Below are positions 19,954 through 29,327 of a stretch of DNA of 64,000 bases, piece after piece; position 1 is the stretch's first letter, and every line of letters begins with the position of its first letter. The notes under the pieces are model-generated. The model saw only the letters and a list, made by a program, of their open reading frames with translations. It was not told the DNA's origin and did no database searches. The DNA is from Lotus japonicus (Eukaryota; Streptophyta; Magnoliopsida; Fabales; Fabaceae): assembly GCF_012489685.1 (NCBI RefSeq), contig NC_080042.1, positions 32,741,158 to 32,805,157 of the forward strand. Direction: 5' to 3'. Both the position numbers and the translations under genes were made by a program.

Positions 19954-20753
19954 GCTTGCGGTTGTACTAACTTTGTGAAGATTCCTTCTAAGAGAGCAAG
20001 GTTTTCCACAAGAGCCACGGGTTCGTCCTCTTCTTCCCAAATCTTTGACAGCTCCCACTTCTTATCGGCAACAAAGGATGGGTTCTATCAAACTGTCCTA
20101 GCACACAAAGAGTGTGTGAAGGAGCGGGGAGTTATCTATAGGGATGGAAAGAGGGACACCCTTGGTATGCAAGAGGCCATGGAGAAATGGAAGTGGGGGA
20201 AGTGGGTTAACCCCAGTCCTTTAGCTTGTGAGGTCATGGTGAGGGAGTTTTGTGCGAACTGTGACGACCAGGAGCAGAAATCGAACCCCCCGACCTACTC
20301 ATCTTGGTTCAGGGGGAATGTTATTCAGTACCAAGTTGAGGATATCCGGAAATTCCTTGGTCTCCTCACTGAAAATCAAGAGAAGGCCCTCTTCCCAGGG
20401 AAGACTACTTTCCATGAGCTACTTCTTAACCAAACACCAGAGTTCCGCGAAGATTTGAAATTGGTGTTGGTTAGGCCTGGTTGGAATTGGGAAGAGGATA
20501 TGAAAGTGGTGAATACTTTGTTGAACTTCCACCAGAAGTTGAACTTGCTGATGAACAATCAAAGACCCCCACGGAGAACGATGCAGAAGAAGAAGGAGAT
20601 CAAGAGGAAAATGATGCTTCCATAAATCAAGAACAGTCGTTGGCCAATCAGTTTGTCACCAAGGAGGATTTTGAAAGCCACAAGGATCAAATGAATCAAC
20701 TCTTCCTGAATCTTACCTCCAAGATTGAACAGCTGCTCACCAGATTCGGCTAA
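19954..20753 (+). pseudogene. Athila-type env-like (putative plant transposon protein) gene, frameshifted
   Basis: The frame from about 19954 matches the Athila/Calypso env-like N-terminus: a basic Ser-rich start (KRARFSTRATGSSSSS), IFDSSHF, VKERGVIY, W..GKWVNPSPL, MVREFCAN and a WFRGNVIQY segment, as in the putative plant transposon protein domain. A one-base frameshift near 20500 moves coding to the frame that ends at 20753 with an acidic stretch (NDAEEEGDQEEND) and a coiled-coil-like end (MNQLFLNLTSKIEQLL). No plausible ATG lies close upstream, so the start is unclear. The right part may already belong to a Sirevirus-like tail. Confidence 0.6.
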
Positions 20754-21297
20754 TGGCCACTCTCTATCTCAATCCTTATTGAACGATTTAAGCTTTTATG
20801 TCTGTTTAATTATTGCACTTATGTCGTTACACTGTTTGCTACATTGTTTAATTATTTGTTCACTCTATATGCTATGTTGCACCGTTTAATGTGTTTATTG
20901 CTATTCTTGCTATCTTCACATGATAGTTTATGCTCCGATACCGCTTCTTGGCTAATTTATTGCATGCTTTTTAATAATGCCAAAGGGGGAGAAGTCATAG
21001 AAAAAGTATAGAGAGATGATCAGTTATGTATGTTAAGTTTTTGGAACTTAAAAACCTCGCTCTGAAAAAGTTTTATTCAAACAGACTGCTTTCCTTAGGG
21101 GAAATAAAACTTAAAAAGTCTTGGTTGAGAAACGAAGGCTATAAGTAGAACTTGAATGTTTTTCTTTTTTGCAAACTCTTATCTAAGAATCGTCTTACTA
21201 TATAGAACTCAGGGGAGTTTATGCTATCTTTAGAAACCTTTTTCAACTACCCTCTATCCTTTTATTAGAAAATTGTCATTTTTAAAACAGGGGAGAT
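20754..21297 (+). other. 3' noncoding tail with two polypurine tracts
   Basis: AT-rich noncoding stretch with CCAAAGGGGGAGAAG at 20981-20995 and AAAACAGGGGAGAT at 21284-21297. The second abuts the TG of LTR B1. Two tracts after an env-like gene is the Sirevirus pattern. Confidence 0.6.
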
Positions 21298-22164
21298 TGT
21301 TATATAGAAGCACTCATATTGTCAACTAAGCTTCTCAATTAATTTGAATTTCATAAAAATTCAATTTGCATACAATGCTTCAACATTCAATCGCTACGAA
21401 AAGAAAAAGCTTCAGAATTCACAAGACTATCTGGTATGCAAACAAGTTCAAATCACGGCACATTCGTTCTGACCATCCAATGCCAACTCACCAGTCACAA
21501 AAATAGAAAACAATTTTTCGGCGCCAAAGACAAAGTCAGATTGGAACCATTTGACTTACATTCAAAATATATCACATAAAGACTATGTTACTCTTTCTAA
21601 AGGGGCGCTGACCAGCAAGGGAAAAGGACAACCTGTCAACATCATATCTCCCAATTGTCTCATGTTTGAAAAGTAGCCCAAGTTTATTGCCACCTACTAA
21701 CTGACAAACACCACATTTTCGGCTAAAGGATAGACTTGATCTGAGCATGCATTCAATGAAGCTACCAACCAAAGCCATTTCAATCAACTGATGAATTGCA
21801 TCTCTCAACGGCTAGAACAACGGTTAGATCATGTCTCACAATGGATACAACACTAGCAAGCGAGTATTTAAGGCAAACATGAAGAATGAAGACAAAGAGA
21901 ATTAACGGTGTAAGCACAAGAACTCAAAGCATTCAAAGCTCAAAGCAGAAAATTTCCTAAGTGTCAAATTCCAGCCACTTCATCTGCAAAGTAAAAGAGA
22001 GAACCTTGTACCTTAAAAGAGTCGAATCTCTTCATTTATTTCTCTCTTAGATCTAGAACTCTTGAGTGATCCAAAGTCAAATCTAAACCCAAAAACTTAG
22101 AGTTCTAGTGATTTAAATTCTCTACCATTACTCTTGAACGAAGAGAAACATTGTAGAGCTAAAC
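21298..22164 (+). repeat. LTR B1, left part
   Basis: Starts TGTTATATAGAAG after a polypurine tract and is broken at 22164 by solo LTR H. It continues at 37198. The diverged copy at 14735-16002 is continuous across this point, which confirms the join. A probable TATA-like TATTTAAG lies near 21866. Confidence 0.75.
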
Positions 22165-22588
22165 TGTGAGACCCAAGTTTTTAACCTTAGAATAAATCGA
22201 TAAAATTCATATTCACGATTAGGTTCGATGTAACGTGAAGGAAAACTGAACAAGTGTTCATCAAATGGAATAAATTTATGAAGGAGAAAGTTCAGGAAAA
22301 GGCTAAGGATAACATTAGAATCGAAATAAGTTATAGCGCAAGTAATATTCGCTTATGCTTAGGACTAGTGCATTAGTAAAAGAATAATTTACCCTTAAGA
22401 GCACTATAGAAACTAATTCCAAAAATCTTCAGAGAAATGTTAGAACTTCTCTTAATCATTTCCATGACAAGCGTTTCGATACGAAACCCTAGGATGTATG
22501 AACGTCCGATTCTAATTCTCGAAGGTTTGCCAAAACTATATCCATGATAGCTCAAGAACCTTAAAATAAATGGTCGATGAAGACTTTT
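22165..22588 (+). mobile_element. Solo gypsy-type LTR H, left part
   Basis: Starts TGTGAGACCC and parallels the first 400 bp of LTR G. Preceded by TAAAC (22160-22164), which is repeated after the end of H (37193-37197). Interrupted at 22588 by G1 and continued at 33488. Confidence 0.85.
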
Positions 22589-23293
22589 TGTAAGACCCAA
22601 GATTTTAAGCTTAGGATCAGTGGAAGAGATTTCCATTTACGATTAGGGTTGATGTATTGTGAAGGGAAACCTTAACTAGAGTCTACCAAATGAAATAAAT
22701 TTATGAAGGAGAAAGTTCAGGAAAAGTCAAAGGATTACATCATGATCGATAAAAGTTATAGTACGATCGTTATACGCTTAACCTAGGTCCGAAACCCTAG
22801 TATATAGCTAATTTTCACTTTTAGGCACGATGGAAGTTAATTCCAAAAATCTTCAGAGAAATGTTAGAACTTCTCTTCTTCCATATATCACAATCGTTTC
22901 GAGGCGAAACTCTAGGATCTACGAACGTCCGATTCCAATCATCGGAAGTTTGCCGAAACCGAATCCCTGGTATTTCAAAACCCTAGAATTTCTCGACGAT
23001 GAAGACTTTTTCTATTCAGAGCTTCAAATGAATATTCTACACGCGTACACCTATTTCTCTTGATGATTTCAATCTTTCTTCCGAAGGAAGTTTTCCATTC
23101 CGACATCCGATGCAAAAAGCAACTTATCGGGTAAAATAGTTTTATACCGACTAGCTTTAGTTGCCAAAAATACAAAGAGACCTCATTTTAGTTTTGGAAT
23201 TCTTTCGCCAAAACACATCTATTAATTCACGGAGAATGACGCCGGAAAAATCTGATTCGTGAAACTTTCATTTTACCGCGTTTTGCCAACCTC

Positions 23294-23301
23294 TATATAT
23301 A
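23294..23301 (+). promoter_or_regulatory. TATA box of G 5' LTR
   Basis: TATATATA, kept at the equivalent place in the 3' LTR (30034-30041), in solo LTR G3 (50791-50798) and, as TATAAATA, in H (33770-33777). It sets the likely transcript start about 700 bp into the LTR. Confidence 0.6.
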
Positions 23302-23442
23302 GCCAAGAAATGAGAAAAAAATCACAAAACTCACCCAAAAACCCATTCAAGGCCGCGAGTTTGCATAGGAGAGGAGGAGGAGAGATTTTCTTCATTTCTT
23401 GCTTGATTTTCGATCAATCAGTTGCTACTTCAAGGTTTCGAG

Positions 23443-24117
23443 GTATAGTCGCTAATCCTTACCTCTGATCGCTTTTTCCATAGCTTTTCTGTAGAGTTTT
23501 CTGAGCTGATAGTTTATGGGTTTTTGCAAAACTATCCTGAATCTTTCATTTCTGATTCTAAACCTCTTCTATATGTGCCCAAGATCACTTCTGCCGGATT
23601 AGATTTTCCGTTATGTCGCCGGAATTCCGCCGGAATCAATTTGAACCTAAAATACCCATTTTTGGAGTTTTTGGTGTAAAGCTTCAACCTTTTAGGCTGA
23701 AAACTATCGCCTTAGCTTAGTGCTAGTAGGATTAGTTTTCATAAACGTCGTTGGTGACGTCCCTGCAAAATTTTATTTTTGGGATTTCAGTTTTGAAAAT
23801 CCTAAGTTAAAAATCATGACCAAAATACCCCTGCGACAGTTTTTGATCCGATAATTTTTCCGAGTTCAGAATACCCTTAGTTACGGCTTATGAAATCATA
23901 GGAACCAAGTTTGATCGAAGAAAAATCGAGCCCCATAATTACCTAAAGTGGCCGAGCCCTATTAAGGGGGAGGAGGAAAATTTCCTTTTCCAAAAACTTG
24001 TCTTTCGCGCTAGATTATCGTACCTTAGAGTATAGATTACTTCGTGTAACCTTAGTAAGTATCGATAGCTTAGTTCTCGATAGATTCTGATAGTATTTCT
24101 GTGACTTTGCTTTAAAG
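23443..24117 (+). other. Candidate intron 1 in G LTR
   Basis: Donor-like GAG|GTATAG and acceptor TTTAAAG|GAAC. Both edges have counterparts in LTR H (33905 and 34569), although the stretch between has diverged. The 78-nt segment that follows (24118-24195) has an open frame starting T-F-E-E-F; the H counterpart (34570-34647) reads L-F-E-E-F. Confidence 0.35.
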
Positions 24118-24195
24118 GAACTTTTGAGGAATTTCCTGAGGAGCAACGCTTTGCTTGTGAGGAAGAGTTAGAAGATAATCCTGGAGAATCTGCAG

Positions 24196-26136
24196 GTGAG
24201 GGCTTCTCACTGAATCTCTAGTTAAGGCTTAGGGTCGATGTTTCGACATGGTTTACTGTTTATGCACTGGAATTGTGTGTGATTGGAAAATGTTTTCTGA
24301 GGCATCGGCTGACAATGTAGATGATGCATCTACTGAATGTTTTTGATGAGTGAATGACATGCTAAGTGCTAATTGGGTAATTTAGGATGTGTGGTGCATG
24401 CCTTATATGCTAGGTGCTATGTGGTTATTGCTTAAGATATTGACATATGACATGTTAATTGATTATGATGAGTTAATTCTGCTTTTGCACTATAATCTGA
24501 GTTTCTGAACGGTGAGAAAAGCGGGCAGGTCATGCCGATTTTATTTTGAGAGTTTTGAGAAAGCTTGAAAGGACGAATGAGATTCGGGCCTTGTTGTGGT
24601 GTTGTATGGATCGAGACATTCTCTGGAGTCATTTGGGGATTAGGAGATCCCGAGAACTTATAGGATTCGCGATAAGACTAAAAGGATAATTATTTTGTAA
24701 AGAAAACTCATAAGACATTAAACAACCTCTAAATCTTTAAGTAATGGTAATAATCTCGGAAGGAAGCTTTGGATGCAAATCATAGTTTTGGAAAACGAGA
24801 AGTGTCGTCGGATCCCAGCATTGAGAAAGTTGAGGGGCTTCGAGTATGTAGATGTTGTGGTGCTGTTGGAGCAGCGTTTGTCGTTGTGTTGTTGGAGCAG
24901 CTATTGTGGTTGTGCTGTTGGAGCAGCTATGTTGTTGGGTGTATCTTCGACTTTGCGGCGCGAATCCGTATGTCCAAACCCGACGGGTTGGGCCGATTCG
25001 GCAATAATTGTTGACACGCGCGAATCCGTATATTCAATCCGGTGGATTGGATCGATTCGGCGGTAGTCACTCAGGCACGCGTGAGTCGGTATGTTCAATC
25101 AGAGGGATTGGATCGATTCAGCGATGGCCATTTTACCTCGCGTGAATCCGTATGTTCAATCCGAGGGATTGGATCGATTCAGCGACAACTTTTCGACACG
25201 CGTGAATCCGTATATTCAATCCGATGGATTGGATCGATTCGGCGGTAGTCACTCAGGCACGCGTGAGTCCGTATGTTCAATCCGATGGATTGGATCGATT
25301 CAGCGATTGCCATTTTACCTCGCGTGAATCCGTATGTTCAATCCGAGGGATTGGATCGATTCAGCGATAACCTTTCGACTCGCGCGGATCCGTATGTTCA
25401 ATCCGATGGATTGGATCGATTCGGCGATAGTCATTGGACACGCGCAATGTCCGTATGTTCGACTCTTTTGAGTGAACCGACTTGGCGTTGTCATTTGTTG
25501 CGTGTGCGAGTCCGTATGTTCATCCCGATGGGTTGGATCGACTCGACATGCCTAATTGTGGGAGTTGCGTGTGCGAGTCCGTATGTTCAACCCAAGGGGT
25601 TGGATCGACTTGACATGCCTAATTGTTGGGCTATCCTAGGGATAAGTCCGGGAAACCGGTAGTTTGCGAGTATGTGATACTCTTTGCCTGTTGAGCAGTT
25701 GTGACCATCGGATTGAGATGAGTCGGATGATCCGGAGATCATCATGAGTTACTATGTTGATGTGAAAAAGTGTCTTTTGTCGCAGAATCGACTTTACCTT
25801 AGGGTAAGCTTTTAGAGACTTTAATTTACCTAGAACACGCGGCGACGTGTCGAGTGAGAGTCGGAGACGTTGTTTGACTAATCATCCTGCATTCATACAT
25901 ACTGATTTAGTTGTCGAGTGTGATTGTTATTTGTTAATCCTATGTGGAACATGTTAATTGTTATTATTGCTGTTAAGTTCATTATGGAATATGCAACCCT
26001 AGGATGTTATCCCTAGCTATAAGCCTAAGTGGCTATTCTCTTATCTATATCTATTGGTGCTATTATTTATGTAATTCTTTGGAGTTGACCCTCGCGTCTT
26101 CTGTGTGTGCTTTGGCGGACAAACGCCCTTTGTCAG
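24196..26136 (+). other. Candidate intron 2 in G LTR, containing the hairpin array
   Basis: Donor-like CAG|GTGAGGGC and acceptor GTCAG directly before ATG 26137. The same donor octamer and an AG-ATG junction occur in F1 (2900, 3661), H (34648, 36079) and F2 (59416, 60534). Inferred only. Confidence 0.4.
24858..25612 (+). repeat. Hairpin tandem array in G 5' LTR (11 units of about 60 bp)
   Basis: Starts with three roughly 30-bp copies built on GCTGTTGGAGCAGC (24860-24930), then 11 units from 24961. Each unit has an outer stem of about 6 bp, a left loop CGTATGTT, an inner stem of 4-6 bp with a 3-5-nt loop, a right GATC-like loop, and a variable spacer ending in CGCG or CGTG. The outer stem occurs as CGAATC/GATTCG, TGAATC/GATTCA and CGAGTC/GACTCG. 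The inner stem occurs as CAATCC/GGATTG, CAACCC/GGGTTG, AACCC/GGGTT and ACTC/GAGT. Arms change together, with wobble intermediates. Confidence 0.85.
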
Positions 26137-26253
26137 ATGTCTTTGGCGGACTGGTTCACGACGGTTCACCCTTCGGGGGAAACTAGAGTTGGGATGCTGG
26201 AACAGGAGCGCATCGCGATAGCGAGCGGAGGACGGATGGTGTACATAGACTAG
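26137..26253 (+). pseudogene. Remnant of LTR-embedded ORF (G 5' LTR)
   Basis: 38 codons starting MSLADWFTTVHPSG, like the start of the ORF in LTR H (MSMANWFTMVHPSG), then joined by a large internal deletion to the H-type 3' end (26254-26310). The upstream GGCGGACAAACGCC stem-loop (26115-26128) and the AG-ATG junction are conserved. Equivalent copies: 32839-32955 and 61968-62084; the copy in G3 (53573) has a one-base frameshift. Confidence 0.6.
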
Positions 26254-26780
26254 GTCGTTCTGGATTTCGAATTCGGACGACGATCATGCTAGCATGTAGG
26301 TTTGAGTGTTAGTGTGAGCTCCTCGAGATGGGATTAGTGTAGGAGTAGAGTCCTAGCTCTGAACATTATTTGTTTCATTCGGGACAGGGTAGTTTCCCAC
26401 CCATAGCTTTTTGTGTGGTTTCTTTACGGGAATCACAGAGAGTTGGTTGGACTTAGGAGGTCTTGTTTCAGGCCGATGGGCCAGCTTATTCTCAGTTTTG
26501 AGGGATAGTGTTGCGGACACTTACCTGTAGATTTGGTTTGTACATTTTGCCTTCGGGCGCTACACTTTTCTTTCCGTCACTGGAGGTTACTCGTGACGAG
26601 GTTGTTACTTACAGCGGGGGGCTGTTTATATATTGTATATTAGCTCTATTACTTTTCGCTTTTGGGTTTTATTTAATTCAGTCTTGTCTTAGTTATTATC
26701 GAAAAAAAATATTCACGTTTTTCCGCATTAAGTTTATTTTGGTTACTAAAGTGACGCCACCGAAATCGGGGTGTTACATG

Positions 26781-26792
26781 TGGTATCAGAGC
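26781..26792 (+). other. Primer-binding site of G1
   Basis: TGGTATCAGAGC, complementary to the 3' end of initiator methionine tRNA, two bases after the LTR end. The same sequence occurs in G2 at 62611-62622. Confidence 0.9.
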
Positions 26793-26990
26793 ACGGTCGA
26801 GTCTTTCGGGAGTTGTTGGGGAATAGGTCTTCTGTGCTAGGTTGTGTGACTCTGCAAAGAGTGAAAATTGATTGTCTGCAAGCGATTTTTCGCTTAAAAA
26901 TTGATTGAAGTTATTGCTTAATCATATTGTATAGTTATACTAGATGCTATCTTATGATGAGTACTAACTGTTTGTTTAACTTAACAGAAC

Positions 26991-28205
26991 ATGGTGAATA
27001 CTAATCAGCTAGCTGAGATGATGGCCACTATGGCCCAAGCGGTAACAGCGCAGGCCCAAGCGGTAACAGCGCAGGCAAATGATAATGTGATGAGGCGTGC
27101 TGCTGAGGAGGCACGTGATCAGCATCAGCGCCAGAGGGAAGTAACTCTGGACCAAAACAAAGGCCTCAATGACTTCAGGAGGCAAAACCTACCAAAGTTC
27201 TCTGGTGGTACTGACCCAGACAAAGCGGATCTCTGGATTCAGGAAATCGAGAAGATATTCGGCGTACTACAAACTGCTGAGGGTGCCAAAGTGGGCATGG
27301 CGACTTATCTGCTACTCGGGGATGCTGAGTACTGGTGGAAGGGCACCATAGGAATTATGGAAGACAATCACGAGGAGATTAGCTGGAACTCATTCCGGAC
27401 CGCATTCTTGGAAAAGTATTTTCCAACAAGTGCTTGGGATGAGCGGGAGTCACAATTTCTGACACTCCGTCAGGGAGGTATGTCAGTACCGGAATTTGCT
27501 TCAAAGCTGGAATCTTTGGCGAAGCATTTTCAATTCTTTCATGATCATGTGAATGAGCGCTACATGTGCAAGCGCTTTGTAAATGGACTGAGGCCTGATA
27601 TTGAGGACTCAGTGAGGCCGCTGGGAATCATGCGATTCCAGTCGTTGGTTGAGAAAGCCACGGAAGTGGAACTGATGAAGAACCGGAGAATGAACCGGAC
27701 TGGAACTGGAGGGCCGATGAGGTCGGGCTCTCAAAATTTTCAGGGCAGAGAGAAATTACAGAGCAGGGGGCCATATCAGCGTCCTGCTGGAAGAGGATTT
27801 ACTTCAGGATCTTACATACCCATGACGGGTACTGCTGGAGGTCCCGGAGATCAGACTTTGAAGAAGGAGATGACCTGTTTCAGATGTGGGGAGCCGGGGC
27901 ATTATGCTAATGCTTGTCCCGACAAGAGGCCCAAATGCTTTAATTGTAACAGAATGGGGCACACTGCCGATCAGTGCAGAGCACCCAAGACGGAGCCAAC
28001 CGTGAACACTGCTCGTGGAAAGCGTCCTGCTGCTAAAGCAAGAGTTTACACCATGGACGGTGAGAGAGCTGAGGGGTTTGTCAGAGGAGAGCGCAAAAAC
28101 GATGGTAACCTTCTAACCATTCCTTCTCATTTCAGTATACTATATTCCATTACTCTCGTAGCGTGTGCAAACACACCTAACTTATTTATATTGTCTAAGC
28201 TTTGA
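26991..28205 (+). CDS. gag: Ty3/gypsy Gag with two zinc knuckles (G1)
   Basis: 404-codon ORF. Gag forms the particle and binds element RNA. Residues 16-30 contain a short tandem duplication (QAVTAQAQAVTAQA). The capsid core at about 57-215 shows FRRQNLPKFSGGTDPDKADL, WWKGT, FLEKYFP, FLTLRQG and FVNGLRPDI, as in Retrotrans_gag. Two CX2CX4HX4C knuckles follow (CFRCGEPGHYANAC and CFNCNRMGHTADQC, about 300-335). Past about residue 365 the frame enters the protease region, but the aspartic active site is not recognisable and the ORF stops at 28205. ATG 26991 is the first after the PBS and leads straight into conserved Gag. It could still supply capsid or be packaged in trans. Confidence 0.9.
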   Translation: MVNTNQLAEMMATMAQAVTAQAQAVTAQANDNVMRRAAEEARDQHQRQREVTLDQNKGLNDFRRQNLPKFSGGTDPDKADLWIQEIEKIFGVLQTAEGAKVGMATYLLLGDAEYWWKGTIGIMEDNHEEISWNSFRTAFLEKYFPTSAWDERESQFLTLRQGGMSVPEFASKLESLAKHFQFFHDHVNERYMCKRFVNGLRPDIEDSVRPLGIMRFQSLVEKATEVELMKNRRMNRTGTGGPMRSGSQNFQGREKLQSRGPYQRPAGRGFTSGSYIPMTGTAGGPGDQTLKKEMTCFRCGEPGHYANACPDKRPKCFNCNRMGHTADQCRAPKTEPTVNTARGKRPAAKARVYTMDGERAEGFVRGERKNDGNLLTIPSHFSILYSITLVACANTPNLFILSKL

Positions 28206-29327
28206 CCTTATAGTTATTACGCATATTAACACCTTATTTGACCGTAGCTCGTATTTTAGCTGTAGAAATTACACGAGGTTTAGAATAACACGGTAAACCT
28301 AGAAAGTAGTTTTGCACCAATGCGTTTAACAAGAAGTTAGAAGCTGAAGATTGAAACTTAGAGAGATTCCTTATGGGTAGTATACGTGTTATGTTGAGGG
28401 TGTGTAGTTCCGTAGCGGAATCATTTAAGGATTTAACATCAGGATATTGTGACTACTGGATGATAGGAACTCATTGACTGTTCCAGTGGGTTTTTCTAAA
28501 TTTCACCTTCGATAGATTAGGCTTGATCAACTTAATATTGAGGGGGTGATATTCGGAATCAGAGCTGGCTATGGACTTTGATAGAAGGATTGGTAAGATT
28601 AACTTGATTGGATCGAGGATTAGTCGAGCTGGGAGGAAAAAGTTCGCATTAAGTATAAGTTCTCTTGCGAAGGAGATATAGTTTGAAGAAATGGAGATTC
28701 ATTTAGGAAGCATTGAAGAATTAACGGACATTAGAGGTCCAAACTTGGTGAAGGTTCAGGTTTTAAGTCTATGAACTGTTGTCTTAAGTTTCTAGGACTC
28801 GAAGTTGGTTAGAATTTGATAGAGAGATTAAGAAGTTGATTGACGCGATGGTGATCAAGTTACAGAAAAGGGAGGTGTTAGTATTAAGATGAACACTTGA
28901 GGTTGTCATATTTGGACAAGTTGCTTAAAGTCTAAGAGTGAATGAAACTTGTTATGGATTTTGGTGATACGAGCTAGAGATTATCGAGTGAATTTTGCTA
29001 AGTGGAATGAGAATCTTAGGGTAAAGATTGACTTCAGAAGCTGGAGATCATATTCGAGTAAGAGTTTTAGTGGTGTTATCATTGATGATTGTAGTTAAAC
29101 CTCGGCAAGTTGAAAGATGATATGTCTGTCGAGACGCTGTTGGTCAACATTGGGACTAGAAGAGTGAAACAATCGAAGGGAAAGCAGAGTGCTTTAGTAA
29201 GAGTTATTTGGAACAAAGACACAGACGATGCCATATGGGAGTTAGAGGAAAAGATCAAGAACAATAGTCAGAGCTTTTACTGAACCCTAAGTTTCGAGGA
29301 CGAAACTTTCTTTTTGGAGGGTAGTAA
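28206..29327 (+). pseudogene. Collapsed pol remnant of G1
   Basis: 1.1 kb stands in for a pol of about 3 kb. A weak reverse-transcriptase-like stretch lies near 28510-28580 (RLDQLN then GIRAGYG). A linker-like segment follows, and a recognisable Pol C-terminus at 29130-29272 (IGTRRVKQSKGKQSALVRV, then WELEEKI). The catalytic Asp pairs of reverse transcriptase and the integrase DDE are not found. It ends with the polypurine-like GGAGGGTAGTAA (29316-29327) before the 3' LTR. Confidence 0.6.

Larger units (their letters stand above)
22589..26778 (+). repeat. 5' LTR of G1 (4190 bp)
   Basis: TGTAAGACCC ... GGGGTGTTACA. Contains a TATA box (23294-23301), two candidate introns (23443-24117 and 24196-26136), a hairpin-repeat array (24961-25612) and a short ORF remnant (26137-26253). 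The small frames at 22830 and 26508 recur in every G copy but show no protein features. Confidence 0.93.

Noticed and set aside
22830..23063. 77-codon frame repeated in every G LTR (also at 29569; shorter at 50342)
   Set aside because: It repeats because the LTR repeats. It lies upstream of the TATA box, has no motif and is shortened in G3.
24961..25612. CRISPR-like appearance of the regular 60-bp array
   Set aside because: Units are adjacent imperfect repeats without unique spacers, lie inside plant LTRs and are copied with the LTR. No cas genes.
25042..25662. Frames of 65-171 codons across the hairpin array (repeating SIRWIGSIRR or YVQSEGLDRF)
   Set aside because: Unit length near a multiple of three keeps frames open by chance. 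Unit number and frame differ among copies.
26781..26792. tRNA gene near the TGGTATCAGAGC sequences
   Set aside because: Only the 12-base primer-binding complement is present; no cloverleaf follows. The same holds at 37586, 48574 and 62611.
26508..26840. 110-codon hydrophobic frame near the end of G LTRs (also 33210, 53969, 62338)
   Set aside because: Runs through the LTR end and PBS in two copies and has different ends in the others. Low-complexity T-rich DNA explains the hydrophobicity.
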